A DNA stretch of 15,170 bases from NCBI GenBank assembly GCA_964425215.1, contig CAYRLW010000064.1:1-15170 (forward strand), given 5' to 3'. The stretch comes from CAYRLW01 sp964425215 (GTDB lineage: Bacteria; Spirochaetota; Spirochaetia; Treponematales; Breznakiellaceae). This document shows, one piece after another, positions 1 through 6,223 of this stretch. Within the stretch, counting starts at the first letter, position 1. Each line of letters begins with the position of its first letter. The notes below the pieces were generated by a model. It made no database searches. It was not told the DNA's origin and saw nothing but the letters and a program-made list of their open reading frames with translations. A program made the translations under genes and the position numbers.

Positions 1-948
1 CTTAATAACCTGGAAGATATTACGGTGGATCCGGCCTTTGGAGAAATCTGCGGCTACACCCAGGAGGATCTGGAGACGGTCTTTGCCGATGCCCTGGAAG
101 GGGCCCGGATGGACCTGGTCCAGCTCTGGTACAACGGGTACTCCTATTTAGGAAAGAAGCTCTACAACCCCTTCGATATTCTCCTCTTTTTATCCAACGG
201 TAAGACCTTCAGCAACTACTGGTGGCAGACCGGGAGCCCGAGCTTTTTGATAGAGATTCTAAAACGGCAGCGTTACTACCTACCGGAGCTGGAGAACCCC
301 AGCGCCAGCGAAGAACTTCTGAATGGCTTTGATATTGACCGCATCGATATCCGCGCCCTCCTCTGGCAGGCGGGGTACCTGACGATTAAGGACGTTCAAA
401 CAAATCCCATGGGGGTCCGGACCTTTACCCTGGGCTTACCCAATATCGAAGCGCAGTATTCGCTGAATCAATTTTTCTTGTACTATTTAAGCGACAGCCA
501 GGATCTTCCCGTCAAATTCGGAATCCAGGTGGAAGCGGCCCTGGAGAAGGCCGACATGGAAGCCCTGGTGGGGGTGTTGAAAAGTCTTTTCGCGGGGATC
601 CCCTACAATAACTACGTGAACAACGAAATCGTCAGCGCCGAGGGCTTTTGGGCGAGCCTGGTGTACGTGTTTCTCGCGGCCATCGGTTACCGGGTAATCT
701 GCGAGGATGCCACAAACCAGGGGAAAATCGATATGACCCTGGAGACCTTTACGGATGTATTTATCATCGAGTTCAAGGTGGATACCGCCGAGCCGCCGCT
801 ACAGCAGATAGAGCGCCGCCGTTACTGGGAAAAGTACCAGGGCTTGGGGAAGCGGATCCACCTGGTGGGCATTGCCTTCAGCTCAGAGGAACGGAACGTG
901 ACGGCCTGGGAAACAAAGACAGTTCCAGGTGGCGAGCATCTACAGTAA
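1..948 (+). CDS. AAA-ATPase-like / PD-(D/E)XK nuclease family protein (DUF1703 type), 5' end missing
   Basis: The reading frame is open from the first base, so the start lies outside the window and 315 residues are visible. An internal GTG at 25 is not the start, because family-like sequence runs through it. The visible part resembles the C-terminal half of proteins with an N-terminal AAA-ATPase-like domain and a C-terminal PD-(D/E)XK nuclease domain (DUF1703). There is a WYNGYSYLG segment near residue 45, an aromatic-rich FSNYWWQTGSPSFLIEIL stretch near 70-87, and a C-terminal nuclease-like core with D244 (KIDM) and E257-x-K259 (IIEFKVD). These proteins are common in many copies in anaerobes and gut bacteria, and their role is not established. 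The ATPase Walker motifs would lie upstream of the window. The stop is followed within 20 bases by strong palindromes and a terminator. Family call fairly sure; function unknown. Confidence 0.85.
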   Translation, partial: LNNLEDITVDPAFGEICGYTQEDLETVFADALEGARMDLVQLWYNGYSYLGKKLYNPFDILLFLSNGKTFSNYWWQTGSPSFLIEILKRQRYYLPELENPSASEELLNGFDIDRIDIRALLWQAGYLTIKDVQTNPMGVRTFTLGLPNIEAQYSLNQFFLYYLSDSQDLPVKFGIQVEAALEKADMEALVGVLKSLFAGIPYNNYVNNEIVSAEGFWASLVYVFLAAIGYRVICEDATNQGKIDMTLETFTDVFIIEFKVDTAEPPLQQIERRRYWEKYQGLGKRIHLVGIAFSSEERNVTAWETKTVPGGEHLQ

Positions 949-964
949 AACAAACTGACTATAG

Positions 965-1001
965 GGCACCTCTAATAACTCGGTTAGTTATTAGAGGTGC
1001 C
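965..1001. repeat. Perfect 16-bp palindrome with 5-nt loop
   Basis: Arms 965-980 and 986-1001 are perfect reverse complements around the loop CGGTT. The inner arm ends read AACT...AGTT, and the arms contain ACCTCTAA/TTAGAGGT, as in the second palindrome at 1040-1069. The element starts 17 bases after a stop codon. No T-tract follows it directly; the adjacent hairpin at 1005-1025 has the T-run. It could stabilise a 3' end, or be a dispersed palindromic element. Confidence 0.8.
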
Positions 1002-1004
1002 TGG

Positions 1005-1035
1005 GCAAATCCTTATAGGATTTGCATTTTTTATC
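1005..1035 (+). terminator. Rho-independent terminator after the DUF1703-type gene
   Basis: A 9-bp perfect stem (GCAAATCCT at 1005-1013 with AGGATTTGC at 1017-1025, loop TAT) is followed by ATTTTTTATC, a run of six T. This is a standard intrinsic terminator shape, 57 bases after the stop at 948. Confidence 0.65.
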
Positions 1036-1039
1036 TGTA

Positions 1040-1069
1040 GACCTCTAAAAACTGAAGTTTTTAGAGGTC
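1040..1069. repeat. Perfect 14-bp palindrome with 2-nt centre
   Basis: Arms 1040-1053 (GACCTCTAAAAACT) and 1056-1069 pair perfectly around GA. It shares the ACCTCTAA outer half and the AACT...AGTT inner ends with the palindrome at 965-1001, so the two look like related copies. It lies 13 bases before the first 72-bp repeat array. Confidence 0.75.
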
Positions 1070-1082
1070 CTCTATAGGGTGA

Positions 1083-1344
1083 GCAAATGGCCGGCGACCA
1101 TGCCGTCGCGTTCATGTACCTCTTTCGGGAGCAAATTACCACGGTATATACCGCGCAAGTGTCCTGCAACCGCGCTGTCGCGTTCATGTACCGCTTCCGC
1201 TAGTAAATTCTCACGGTACATAACGCGCAAGCGGCCTACTGGCCGCGCAGTCGCGTTCGTATCCTTCTTTCGCTAGTAAATTCCCACGGTACATAACACG
1301 CAAGCGGCCTGCGGCCGCGCCGTCGCGTTCATGTACCCCTTCCC
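1083..1344. repeat. 72-bp tandem repeat array 1 (about 3.5 degenerate units)
   Basis: Unit starts (GCAA...) fall at 1083, 1155, 1227 and 1300, with spacings of 72, 72 and 73. The consensus is shared with array 2: a GCGGCC-TGC-GGCCGC stem, a CGCGTT(C)ATGTAC or CGTAT arm, a variable C/T-rich stretch, then AGTAAATTCCCAC and GGTACATAACGCG. The first two units are the most degenerate. The arm at the end of one unit pairs with the arm in the next (for example 1288-1337), giving long two-part hairpins. Translations of this stretch are products of the 72 = 24 x 3 period; the 73-nt unit breaks the frame. No protein-coding gene is supported here. Confidence 0.85.
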
Positions 1345-1370
1345 TCTACATCTTCTCTATATACACCCGT

Positions 1371-1438
1371 CCTGGATTTCATTTTAAAACCAGGTTGATT
1401 GAAACCTCAATTATTATAAATATAGTCAGTTGACTGAC
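1371..1438. other. Inverted repeats upstream of the ATPase promoter
   Basis: The stretch from array 1 to the ATPase promoter is A+T-rich and holds small dyads. One has arms 1371-1375 (CCTGG) and 1390-1394 (CCAGG), extended by TTT/AAA. Another has arms GTCAGT (1425-1430) and ACTGAC (1433-1438) around TG. The second lies 28 bases before the -35 box and could be an operator. That is inference only; nothing else is seen in this gap. Confidence 0.35.
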
Positions 1439-1466
1439 AGTATTTATGAAAATTTAGTCACTATTT

Positions 1467-1494
1467 TTGACAATTTTTATATTTTTCGTATAAT
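1467..1494 (+). promoter_or_regulatory. Consensus sigma-70 promoter for the DUF4143 ATPase, predicted leaderless
   Basis: A perfect -35 TTGACA (1467-1472) and a perfect -10 TATAAT (1489-1494) are separated by 16 bases. Counting from the -10 box puts transcription start at about 1501. The gene's ATG is at 1502, so the transcript would have essentially no leader. The AGG at 1498-1500 is too close to the ATG to work as a Shine-Dalgarno. Confidence 0.75.
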
Positions 1495-1501
1495 ATTAGG
1501 T

Positions 1502-2635
1502 ATGCGATGGCTTGAACGTTGGTATGAATCCAAGTCGGAAACGTTCTTCAAAAAGGGAAAGGTGATTATTCTCTATGGTGCTCGTCGGGTGGGTAAGACC
1601 ATGCTCATCAGGCGTTTGCTTAAGAATCGTTCAGAAAAAATATTTTCAAGCACCGGTGAAGATATGGATTTGGCGGGTATTCTGGCTACTAAAAAGATAG
1701 AAACCTATCGGTTGTTTTTCAGTCCCTACGATATCATTTTTATCGATGAAGCCCAGTATATTCCCAATGTGGGTGAATGTCTTAAACTGCTGGTGGATCT
1801 ATTCCCAGACAAATATTTTATCATCACCGGTTCCAGCGCTTTCAATATTTCACAATCCGCTTCGGAGCCCCTTACGGGTAGAAGCAATATTAGGGTTCTC
1901 TATCCATTGGGTCTTGTGGAATTACTCCATCAATATAGTCCCTTTGATCTATTCGCAAATATGGAATCCTATCTACTGTATGGTCTGTATCCTGAGATTT
2001 TTTCTTTGTCTAGTATCCAGGAGAAAGTTGAATATCTTATCAACCTTCGGAATGGCTATGTGTTCAAAGATATTTTTACCCTTGAACAGATCAAAAATTC
2101 CCAGAAACTTCGGGATATCCTGCGACTACTGGCACTACAGATTGGAAGCGAAGTTTCTCTTAACGAAATCGCCCTTAAGGTAGGACTGTCCAAAAATACG
2201 GTGGAACGTTACATCGATCTACTTGAAAAGGCCTTTATTATCAAAAAGGTTGGTTCTTTTTCTAGAAATCTACGTAATGAGATTTCTAAATCCGCAAAAT
2301 ACTATTTTTGGGATACGGGTGTCCGTAATGCGATGATCAACAATTTTAACAATCTTGAACTACGCAATGACTTGGGTGCTTTGTGGGAGAATTTTGTGGT
2401 TATGGAATTAGTGAAAAAAAGCGAATACTTTGGTGATTTTGCCCAGTTTTATTTCTGGCGTACCTACAACCAGAAAGAGATCGATCTTGTTGTCGAGCGG
2501 GAGGGAAGGCTTTTCGCTTATGAAATAAAATGGAAAAATCAAAAAGTAAAAATCCCAGCTCAATGGATCGAAGTCTACGATGCTCCCGTAGAAATTGTGA
2601 CCCGTGATCGATTTTTAGAAATACTACAATCATGA
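1502..2635 (+). CDS. AAA ATPase with DUF4143-type C-terminal nuclease-like domain
   Basis: This 377-residue protein starts at the ATG at 1502. A TTG 72 bases upstream in the same frame is rejected because a full promoter lies between the two. It has a Walker A GARRVGKT (26-33), a Walker B DIIFIDEAQ (77-85) and an FIITGSS sensor-like strand (106-112). A winged-helix-like segment (SLNEIALKVGLSKNTVERY) follows. The C-terminal part carries a PD-(D/E)XK-like pattern with D328 and E341-x-K343 (EIDLVVE...AYEIKW). This is the layout of the large family of DUF4143 ATPases, whose cellular role is not settled. The gene is visibly richer in A+T than the genes to its right, which suggests transfer. It lies alone between two arrays of the same 72-bp repeat. 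Family call strong; function unknown. Confidence 0.88.
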   Translation: MRWLERWYESKSETFFKKGKVIILYGARRVGKTMLIRRLLKNRSEKIFSSTGEDMDLAGILATKKIETYRLFFSPYDIIFIDEAQYIPNVGECLKLLVDLFPDKYFIITGSSAFNISQSASEPLTGRSNIRVLYPLGLVELLHQYSPFDLFANMESYLLYGLYPEIFSLSSIQEKVEYLINLRNGYVFKDIFTLEQIKNSQKLRDILRLLALQIGSEVSLNEIALKVGLSKNTVERYIDLLEKAFIIKKVGSFSRNLRNEISKSAKYYFWDTGVRNAMINNFNNLELRNDLGALWENFVVMELVKKSEYFGDFAQFYFWRTYNQKEIDLVVEREGRLFAYEIKWKNQKVKIPAQWIEVYDAPVEIVTRDRFLEILQS

Positions 2636-2646
2636 GTAGGCACGGT

Positions 2647-2683
2647 AGGTTCTTTTAAATGTCTGTAACTTTTGAAAAAACCT
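2647..2683. repeat. Imperfect 13-bp palindrome after the ATPase gene
   Basis: Arms 2647-2659 (AGGTTCTTTTAAA) and 2671-2683 pair with one mismatch and one G-T wobble across an 11-nt loop. It begins 12 bases after the stop. Its outline, AGGTTCTT then a loop then ACTTTT-AA-AACC, recurs after the YeiH gene at 4728-4761. Confidence 0.5.
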
Positions 2684-2698
2684 TATACAGCTTAGGTA

Positions 2699-2731
2699 GC
2701 TCTTTCAAAACTCCCTGAGTTTTAAAAGAGC
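2699..2731. repeat. 14-bp palindrome with one mismatch, AACT...AGTT type
   Basis: Arms 2699-2712 (GCTCTTTCAAAACT) and 2718-2731 pair with a single mismatch around CCCTG. The inner ends AACT...AGTT match the palindromes at 965-1001 and 1040-1069. A CTTTTTTATCT run follows at 2749-2759, similar to the ATTTTTTATCT after the hairpin at 1005-1025. The rest of 2636-2807 holds only a short TTTGGTA/TACCAAA dyad (2780-2802) and no gene. Confidence 0.6.
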
Positions 2732-2807
2732 CTCTGATAAATGGGTTTCTTTTTTATCTATCTGTTGGACCGTAACCGTTTTGGTAATTCCAAGATACCA
2801 AACCTCT

Positions 2808-3558
2808 AAGCGGCCTGCGGCCGCGCCGTCGCGTTCGTATCTTCCTTCGGGGAGTAAATTCCCACAGGTCCATACCACGCAAGCGGCCTGCGGCCGCGCC
2901 GTCGCGTTCGTATCCCTCTACCGGCAGTAAATTCCCACAGTCCATACCACGCAAGCGGCCTGCGGCCGTGCCGTCGCGTTCGTATCCCTCTACCGGCAGT
3001 AAATTCCCACAGTCCATACCACGCAAGCGGCCTGCGGCCGCGCCGTCGCGTTCGTATCTTCCTTCCGGCAGTAAATTCCCACAGTCCATACCACGCAAGC
3101 GGCCTGCGGCCGTGCCGTCNNNNNNNNNNNNNNNNNNNNNNNNNNNNNNNNNNNNNNNNNNNNNNNNNNNNNNNNNNNNNNNNNNNNNNNNNNNNNNNNN
3201 NNNNNNNNNNNNNNNNNNNAGTCCATACCACGCAAGCGGCCTGCGGCCGCGCCGTCGCGTTCGTATCTTCCTTCGGGGAGTAAATTCCCACAGGTCCATA
3301 CCACGCAAGCGGCCTGCGGCCGCGCCGTCGCGTTCGTATCCCTCTACCGGCAGTAAATTCCCACAGTCCATACCACGCAAGCGGCCTGCGGCCGCGCCGT
3401 CGCGTTCGTATCTTCCTTCCGGCAGTAAATTCCCACGGTACATAACGCGCAAGCGGCCTGCGGCCGCGCAGTCGCGTTCGTATCTTCCTTCCGGCAGTAA
3501 ATTCCCACGGTACATAACGCGCAAGCGGCCTGCGGCCGCGCAGTCGCGTTCATGTACC
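2808..3558. repeat. 72-bp tandem repeat array 2 (about 10 visible units, interrupted by an assembly gap)
   Basis: Unit starts fall at about 2806, 2879, 2951, 3023 and 3095, then after the gap at 3232, 3305, 3377, 3449 and 3521. Spacing is 72, or 73 where CAGTCC becomes CAGGTCC. Each unit has a GCGGCC-TGC-GGCCGC hairpin flanked by pairing arms; the clearest example is 3509-3558, with a 13-bp outer stem (one bulge) and a 6-bp inner stem. Unit variants differ in the C/T-rich stretch and in the arm (GTCCATACCAC against GGTACATAACGC). Array 2 is more uniform than array 1, so it is probably the younger or more actively homogenised one. Long open frames on both strands follow from the 24-codon period and are not credible genes. 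True length is unknown because of the gap. Confidence 0.92.
3120..3219. other. Assembly gap of exactly 100 N inside array 2
   Basis: One hundred consecutive N is the usual placeholder for a scaffold gap of unknown size. It lies inside the tandem array, where repeated units would stop an assembler. The number of missing units cannot be told from the window. Confidence 0.97.
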
Positions 3559-3630
3559 GCCTAAATCTTAGCCTTTACCATATCTTGGACGGTCAATCAT
3601 ATTAAAAAATCTAATCCCCATATTACAACA

Positions 3631-3636
3631 TATAAT
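3631..3636 (+). promoter_or_regulatory. -10-like TATAAT upstream of the YeiH-family gene
   Basis: A perfect TATAAT lies 48 bases before the ATG at 3685 and would give a leader of about 42 nt. No convincing -35 box is seen at 16-18 bases upstream; the region is only A-rich. The remaining bases between array 2 and the gene (3559-3684) hold nothing else I can name. Confidence 0.4.
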
Positions 3637-3684
3637 TTGATCTTATGCCGTGTTTCGGGTATTCTCCCAGTCCTGGAGGATTGT

Positions 3685-4716
3685 ATGCCCTTTAGTAAGG
3701 AAAATATTCGATATACGTTGAACGGGATCTTGTTTGTGGCGCTTTTTTCGGTGGCGGCTATGCAAGTGGCGGAAATTGGGGTGATAAAGCGGTTGGGGCT
3801 AAGTCCCCTTGTGGTAGGAATTCTTATTGGAATGCTCTACGCGAATACCCTGCGGGACCACCTGCCCAAGGAATGGGTACCGGGGATACTGTTTTCGACA
3901 AAGACTCTGCTTCGCTTGGCCATTATCCTCTATGGTTTTAGGATTACCTTTCAGCAGATTCAATCCGTGGGCCTGCAGGGGCTAACGGTTTCGGTGGTGA
4001 TGGTAACGTCCACGTTTCTTCTTGGAGCTTTTGTGGGACAAAAAATATTAAAGCTTGATAGGGATACGTCTTTGTTAACCGCCGCCGGAAGTTCGGTGTG
4101 CGGAGCCGCTGCGGTATTGGCCACCGAACCGGTACTCAAGGCGGAGCCCCATAAAAGCGTTGTGGCGGTAGGAACGGTGGTTCTGTTCGGTACCACGTCC
4201 ATGTTTCTCTATCCTATTTTGTACAGGACGGGAATTTTACACCTTAGCCGTACGGTTTATGGTTTATACGTTGGAGGAACGGTTCATGAGGTCGCCCACG
4301 TGGTCGGTGCCGCTACGGCGGTAGGGGACGATGTGGCCAAAATAGCGGTGATAGTAAAAATGACCCGGGTTATGTTGATCGCTCCGCTTTTAATAGTGCT
4401 GGGCCTTATTCTTTCTGCACTGGCCCGGTCTCGAGGCCAGGCGGGGAATAGGGTATCCCTGGTCATTCCTTGGTTTGCCGTGGGCTTTATCGCCGTGAGC
4501 GCCTTCAATTCGCTGAACCTCCTTCCCGTTCCGTTGGTTGGATCGATTAACTCCATCGATACGTTTCTCTTAACCATGGCCATGACGGCCCTGGGCATGG
4601 AAACCCATAGCTCTAAATTTAAACAGGCGGGGCTTAAGCCCCTGTTATTGGCCTTGGTACTCTTTGTATGGCTCCTTGTAGGGGGATATTTTATCACTTC
4701 CTTTATTGCGGGTTGA
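3685..4716 (+). CDS. YeiH-family putative sulfate exporter (UPF0324 membrane protein)
   Basis: The protein is 343 residues. The ATG at 3685 is chosen because GGAGG (3675-3679) sits at normal distance; a TTG at 3637 in the same frame overlaps the promoter region. About ten hydrophobic segments span the whole chain, so it is an inner-membrane protein. Family-like stretches include SPLVVGILIGMLYAN near the N-terminus, LAIILYGFRITFQQI, TAAGSSVCGAAAVLAT, GGTVHEVAHVVGAA and a C-terminal FLLTMAMTALGMET. These match the YeiH/UPF0324 family (Cons_hypoth698), often labelled putative sulfate exporters; the substrate is poorly proven in the family at large. It seems to be a single-gene unit: the next gene is 92 bases on and has its own promoter. 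Family call strong; transported substrate uncertain. Confidence 0.9.
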   Translation: MPFSKENIRYTLNGILFVALFSVAAMQVAEIGVIKRLGLSPLVVGILIGMLYANTLRDHLPKEWVPGILFSTKTLLRLAIILYGFRITFQQIQSVGLQGLTVSVVMVTSTFLLGAFVGQKILKLDRDTSLLTAAGSSVCGAAAVLATEPVLKAEPHKSVVAVGTVVLFGTTSMFLYPILYRTGILHLSRTVYGLYVGGTVHEVAHVVGAATAVGDDVAKIAVIVKMTRVMLIAPLLIVLGLILSALARSRGQAGNRVSLVIPWFAVGFIAVSAFNSLNLLPVPLVGSINSIDTFLLTMAMTALGMETHSSKFKQAGLKPLLLALVLFVWLLVGGYFITSFIAG

Positions 4717-4727
4717 AAAACCCTCTG

Positions 4728-4768
4728 AGGTTCTTCACAGGTCGATTACTTTTAAAGAACCGCTTTTT
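4728..4768 (+). terminator. Weak terminator-like hairpin after the YeiH-family gene
   Basis: GGTTCTT (4729-4735) pairs with AAGAACC (4755-4761) across a 19-nt loop and is followed by GCTTTTT. The stem is short and the loop long, so termination is uncertain. It resembles the element at 2647-2683, which also lies just after a stop codon. Confidence 0.4.
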
Positions 4769-4772
4769 CCTG

Positions 4773-4801
4773 TAGACATCCAGGTTCTAGACGTCGATAA
4801 T
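4773..4801 (+). promoter_or_regulatory. Sigma-70 promoter for the GPH symporter, predicted leaderless
   Basis: A -35 TAGACA (4773-4778, five of six consensus bases) and a -10 GATAAT (4796-4801, five of six) are separated by 17 bases. The predicted start of transcription is at about 4808, one base before the ATG at 4809. No purine-rich Shine-Dalgarno precedes the ATG. Confidence 0.65.
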
Positions 4802-4808
4802 CAGTGGT

Positions 4809-6182
4809 ATGAGTACAAAGGGTTTGACGATCCGTCAAAAAATGGGTTTTGGGGTATGCGATCTGGGGGGTAATTTGTTTTTTACCGCCCTGGGATTTTG
4901 GAGCCTGAATTATCTAACCGATACGGTGGGGTTGTCGGCGGCCCTGGCGGGAACGGCGGTTATGGTGGGTAAGTTATGGGACGCGGTGACCGATCCGGTG
5001 ATGGGGTACATCTCCGATAGAACCCGGAGCAGATGGGGCCGCCGTAGACCCTATCTCCTCTTTGGGTCCCTGCCCCTTTTGGTGGCCATGGTGTTCTTTT
5101 TCACCAACCCGCACCTTCAAAACCCTGTTCTCTTGACCCTCTGGGCCATCGGCGCTTTGATGCTACTGAATACGGGGTATACGATGGTGAATATCCCCTA
5201 TAATTCATTGACCCCCGAATTAACCGCCGATTATCACGAACGGACCAGTTTGAACGGTTTTCGGTTTGGATTCGCGGTCATCGGTACGATCGTCGGGGCC
5301 GCGGCGGTTCAGCCCATACTGGGGGTCTTTCCCAACAAAAGCGCCGGATTTACGGCGGTAGGGGCAATTTTGGGGCTTATTATGGCCCTGGCGGCCTTAA
5401 CCACCTTTTTTTCGGTTCGGGAGCAGGAGCATACAAAGGAAGAACTACCCCGCGAAGGGTTTTTCAGCACCTACTTGGGGGTTTTTAAAAATATCCCCTA
5501 TATCATCGTCCTTATTACCTTTGCCCTCCATCTGATGGCGCTGAACTTTCTCCAGGGTATTTTGGTTTACTATACCAAGTACGTTTATAAAAACGAGGGG
5601 TTAACCACCCCTTCCATGATATTGCTTTTGGTAGTGGCCATGGCGTGTATCCCCGTATCCGTATGGGTTTCCAAAAAAATTGGCAAAAAGCGGACCTATC
5701 AAATCGCCTTCGCCGTTTTATCCGCCGCCTGCGCCTTAATTTTCGCCCTCGGTCATCTTTTGGGTCCCTCGTTCTTCCTGGGGATGATGGTATTCGCCGG
5801 CGTGGGGATTGGTTTCGGATACGTGGCCCCCTGGGCCATGGTTCCCGACACGATCGAGTACGACGCCCACCGGACCGGTGAACGGAAAGAGGGGGCCTTT
5901 TACGGTATGTGGACTTTTACGTCCAAGGTCGGTCAATCCCTTTCGATTTTTATATCCGGTCTTATTCTCAGCGCCGGTGGGTACGTGGCCGAGGCGGTAC
6001 AGAGCCCCAAGGCGATTTTCGCTATCCGGCTTATCATTGGACCCCTTCCGCTTCTGGTTTTTGTCGGGGCCCTGGTGTTGATTCAGTTCTACCCCTTGGA
6101 TGAAAAAACGTACCGGGCCCTTATGGCTCAAGCTCCGGCGAACCAAGCGGCCCCATCGGACCCGCTTAAACCGGCCCCGTAG
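4809..6182 (+). CDS. GPH-family (glycoside-pentoside-hexuronide) sugar:cation symporter, MelB-like
   Basis: A 457-residue, strongly hydrophobic protein with about twelve membrane segments, close in length to MelB. The N-terminal pattern KLWDAVTDPVMGYISDRTRS (55-74) is the GPH signature. D58 and D62 sit where MelB carries its cation-binding aspartates, so cation coupling is likely. SRWGRRRPYLLFG follows as the first cytoplasmic loop, and a second-half motif (WAMVPDTIEYDAHRTGERKEG) is also typical. It should import a sugar or glycoside with Na+ or H+; the substrate cannot be read from the sequence. The start is fixed by normal family length and by the promoter that ends one base upstream. The gene stands alone between the YeiH-family gene and a convergent gene. 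The last seven residues overlap a hairpin at 6165-6195. Confidence 0.92.
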   Translation: MSTKGLTIRQKMGFGVCDLGGNLFFTALGFWSLNYLTDTVGLSAALAGTAVMVGKLWDAVTDPVMGYISDRTRSRWGRRRPYLLFGSLPLLVAMVFFFTNPHLQNPVLLTLWAIGALMLLNTGYTMVNIPYNSLTPELTADYHERTSLNGFRFGFAVIGTIVGAAAVQPILGVFPNKSAGFTAVGAILGLIMALAALTTFFSVREQEHTKEELPREGFFSTYLGVFKNIPYIIVLITFALHLMALNFLQGILVYYTKYVYKNEGLTTPSMILLLVVAMACIPVSVWVSKKIGKKRTYQIAFAVLSAACALIFALGHLLGPSFFLGMMVFAGVGIGFGYVAPWAMVPDTIEYDAHRTGERKEGAFYGMWTFTSKVGQSLSIFISGLILSAGGYVAEAVQSPKAIFAIRLIIGPLPLLVFVGALVLIQFYPLDEKTYRALMAQAPANQAAPSDPLKPAP

Positions 6183-6195
6183 GGTACGGTTTAAG
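6165..6195. other. Hairpin across the symporter stop codon, between convergent genes
   Basis: CTTAAACCG (6165-6173) pairs with CGGTTTAAG (6187-6195). On the plus strand it is followed by eight A, not T. On the minus strand the T-run comes before the hairpin, so it is not a standard intrinsic terminator in either direction. It spans the TAG stop at 6180-6182. Confidence 0.5.
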
Positions 6196-6223
6196 AAAAA
6201 AAATCGTCGGGGATGGGTTAAAA

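Noticed and set aside
1079..1276. A 65-codon open frame across array 1
   Set aside because: It is the same repeat translated; no ribosome site, and the 73-nt unit breaks the pattern.
1430..1501. N-terminal extension of the ATPase from TTG at 1430
   Set aside because: It would place a perfect promoter inside the coding region, and family proteins begin near the ATG at 1502.
2808..3558. CRISPR array
   Set aside because: The whole 72-bp unit repeats with only small variants; there are no unique spacers and no cas genes.
1083..3558. Integron attC sites around a gene cassette
   Set aside because: The arms (ACATAAC...GTTCATG) do not fit RYYYAAC...GTTRRRY, sites occur in tandem rather than one per gene, and no integrase is present.
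2754..3564. Long open frames on both strands with 24-residue repeats across array 2
   Set aside because: The 72-bp period keeps any stop-free frame open, several frames are open at once, 73-nt units shift the frame, and there is no start context. They are by-products of the repeat.
6165..6203. Intrinsic terminator between the symporter and the QueG-like gene
   Set aside because: The hairpin is followed by A, not T, on the plus strand, and the T-run lies on the wrong side of it on the minus strand.
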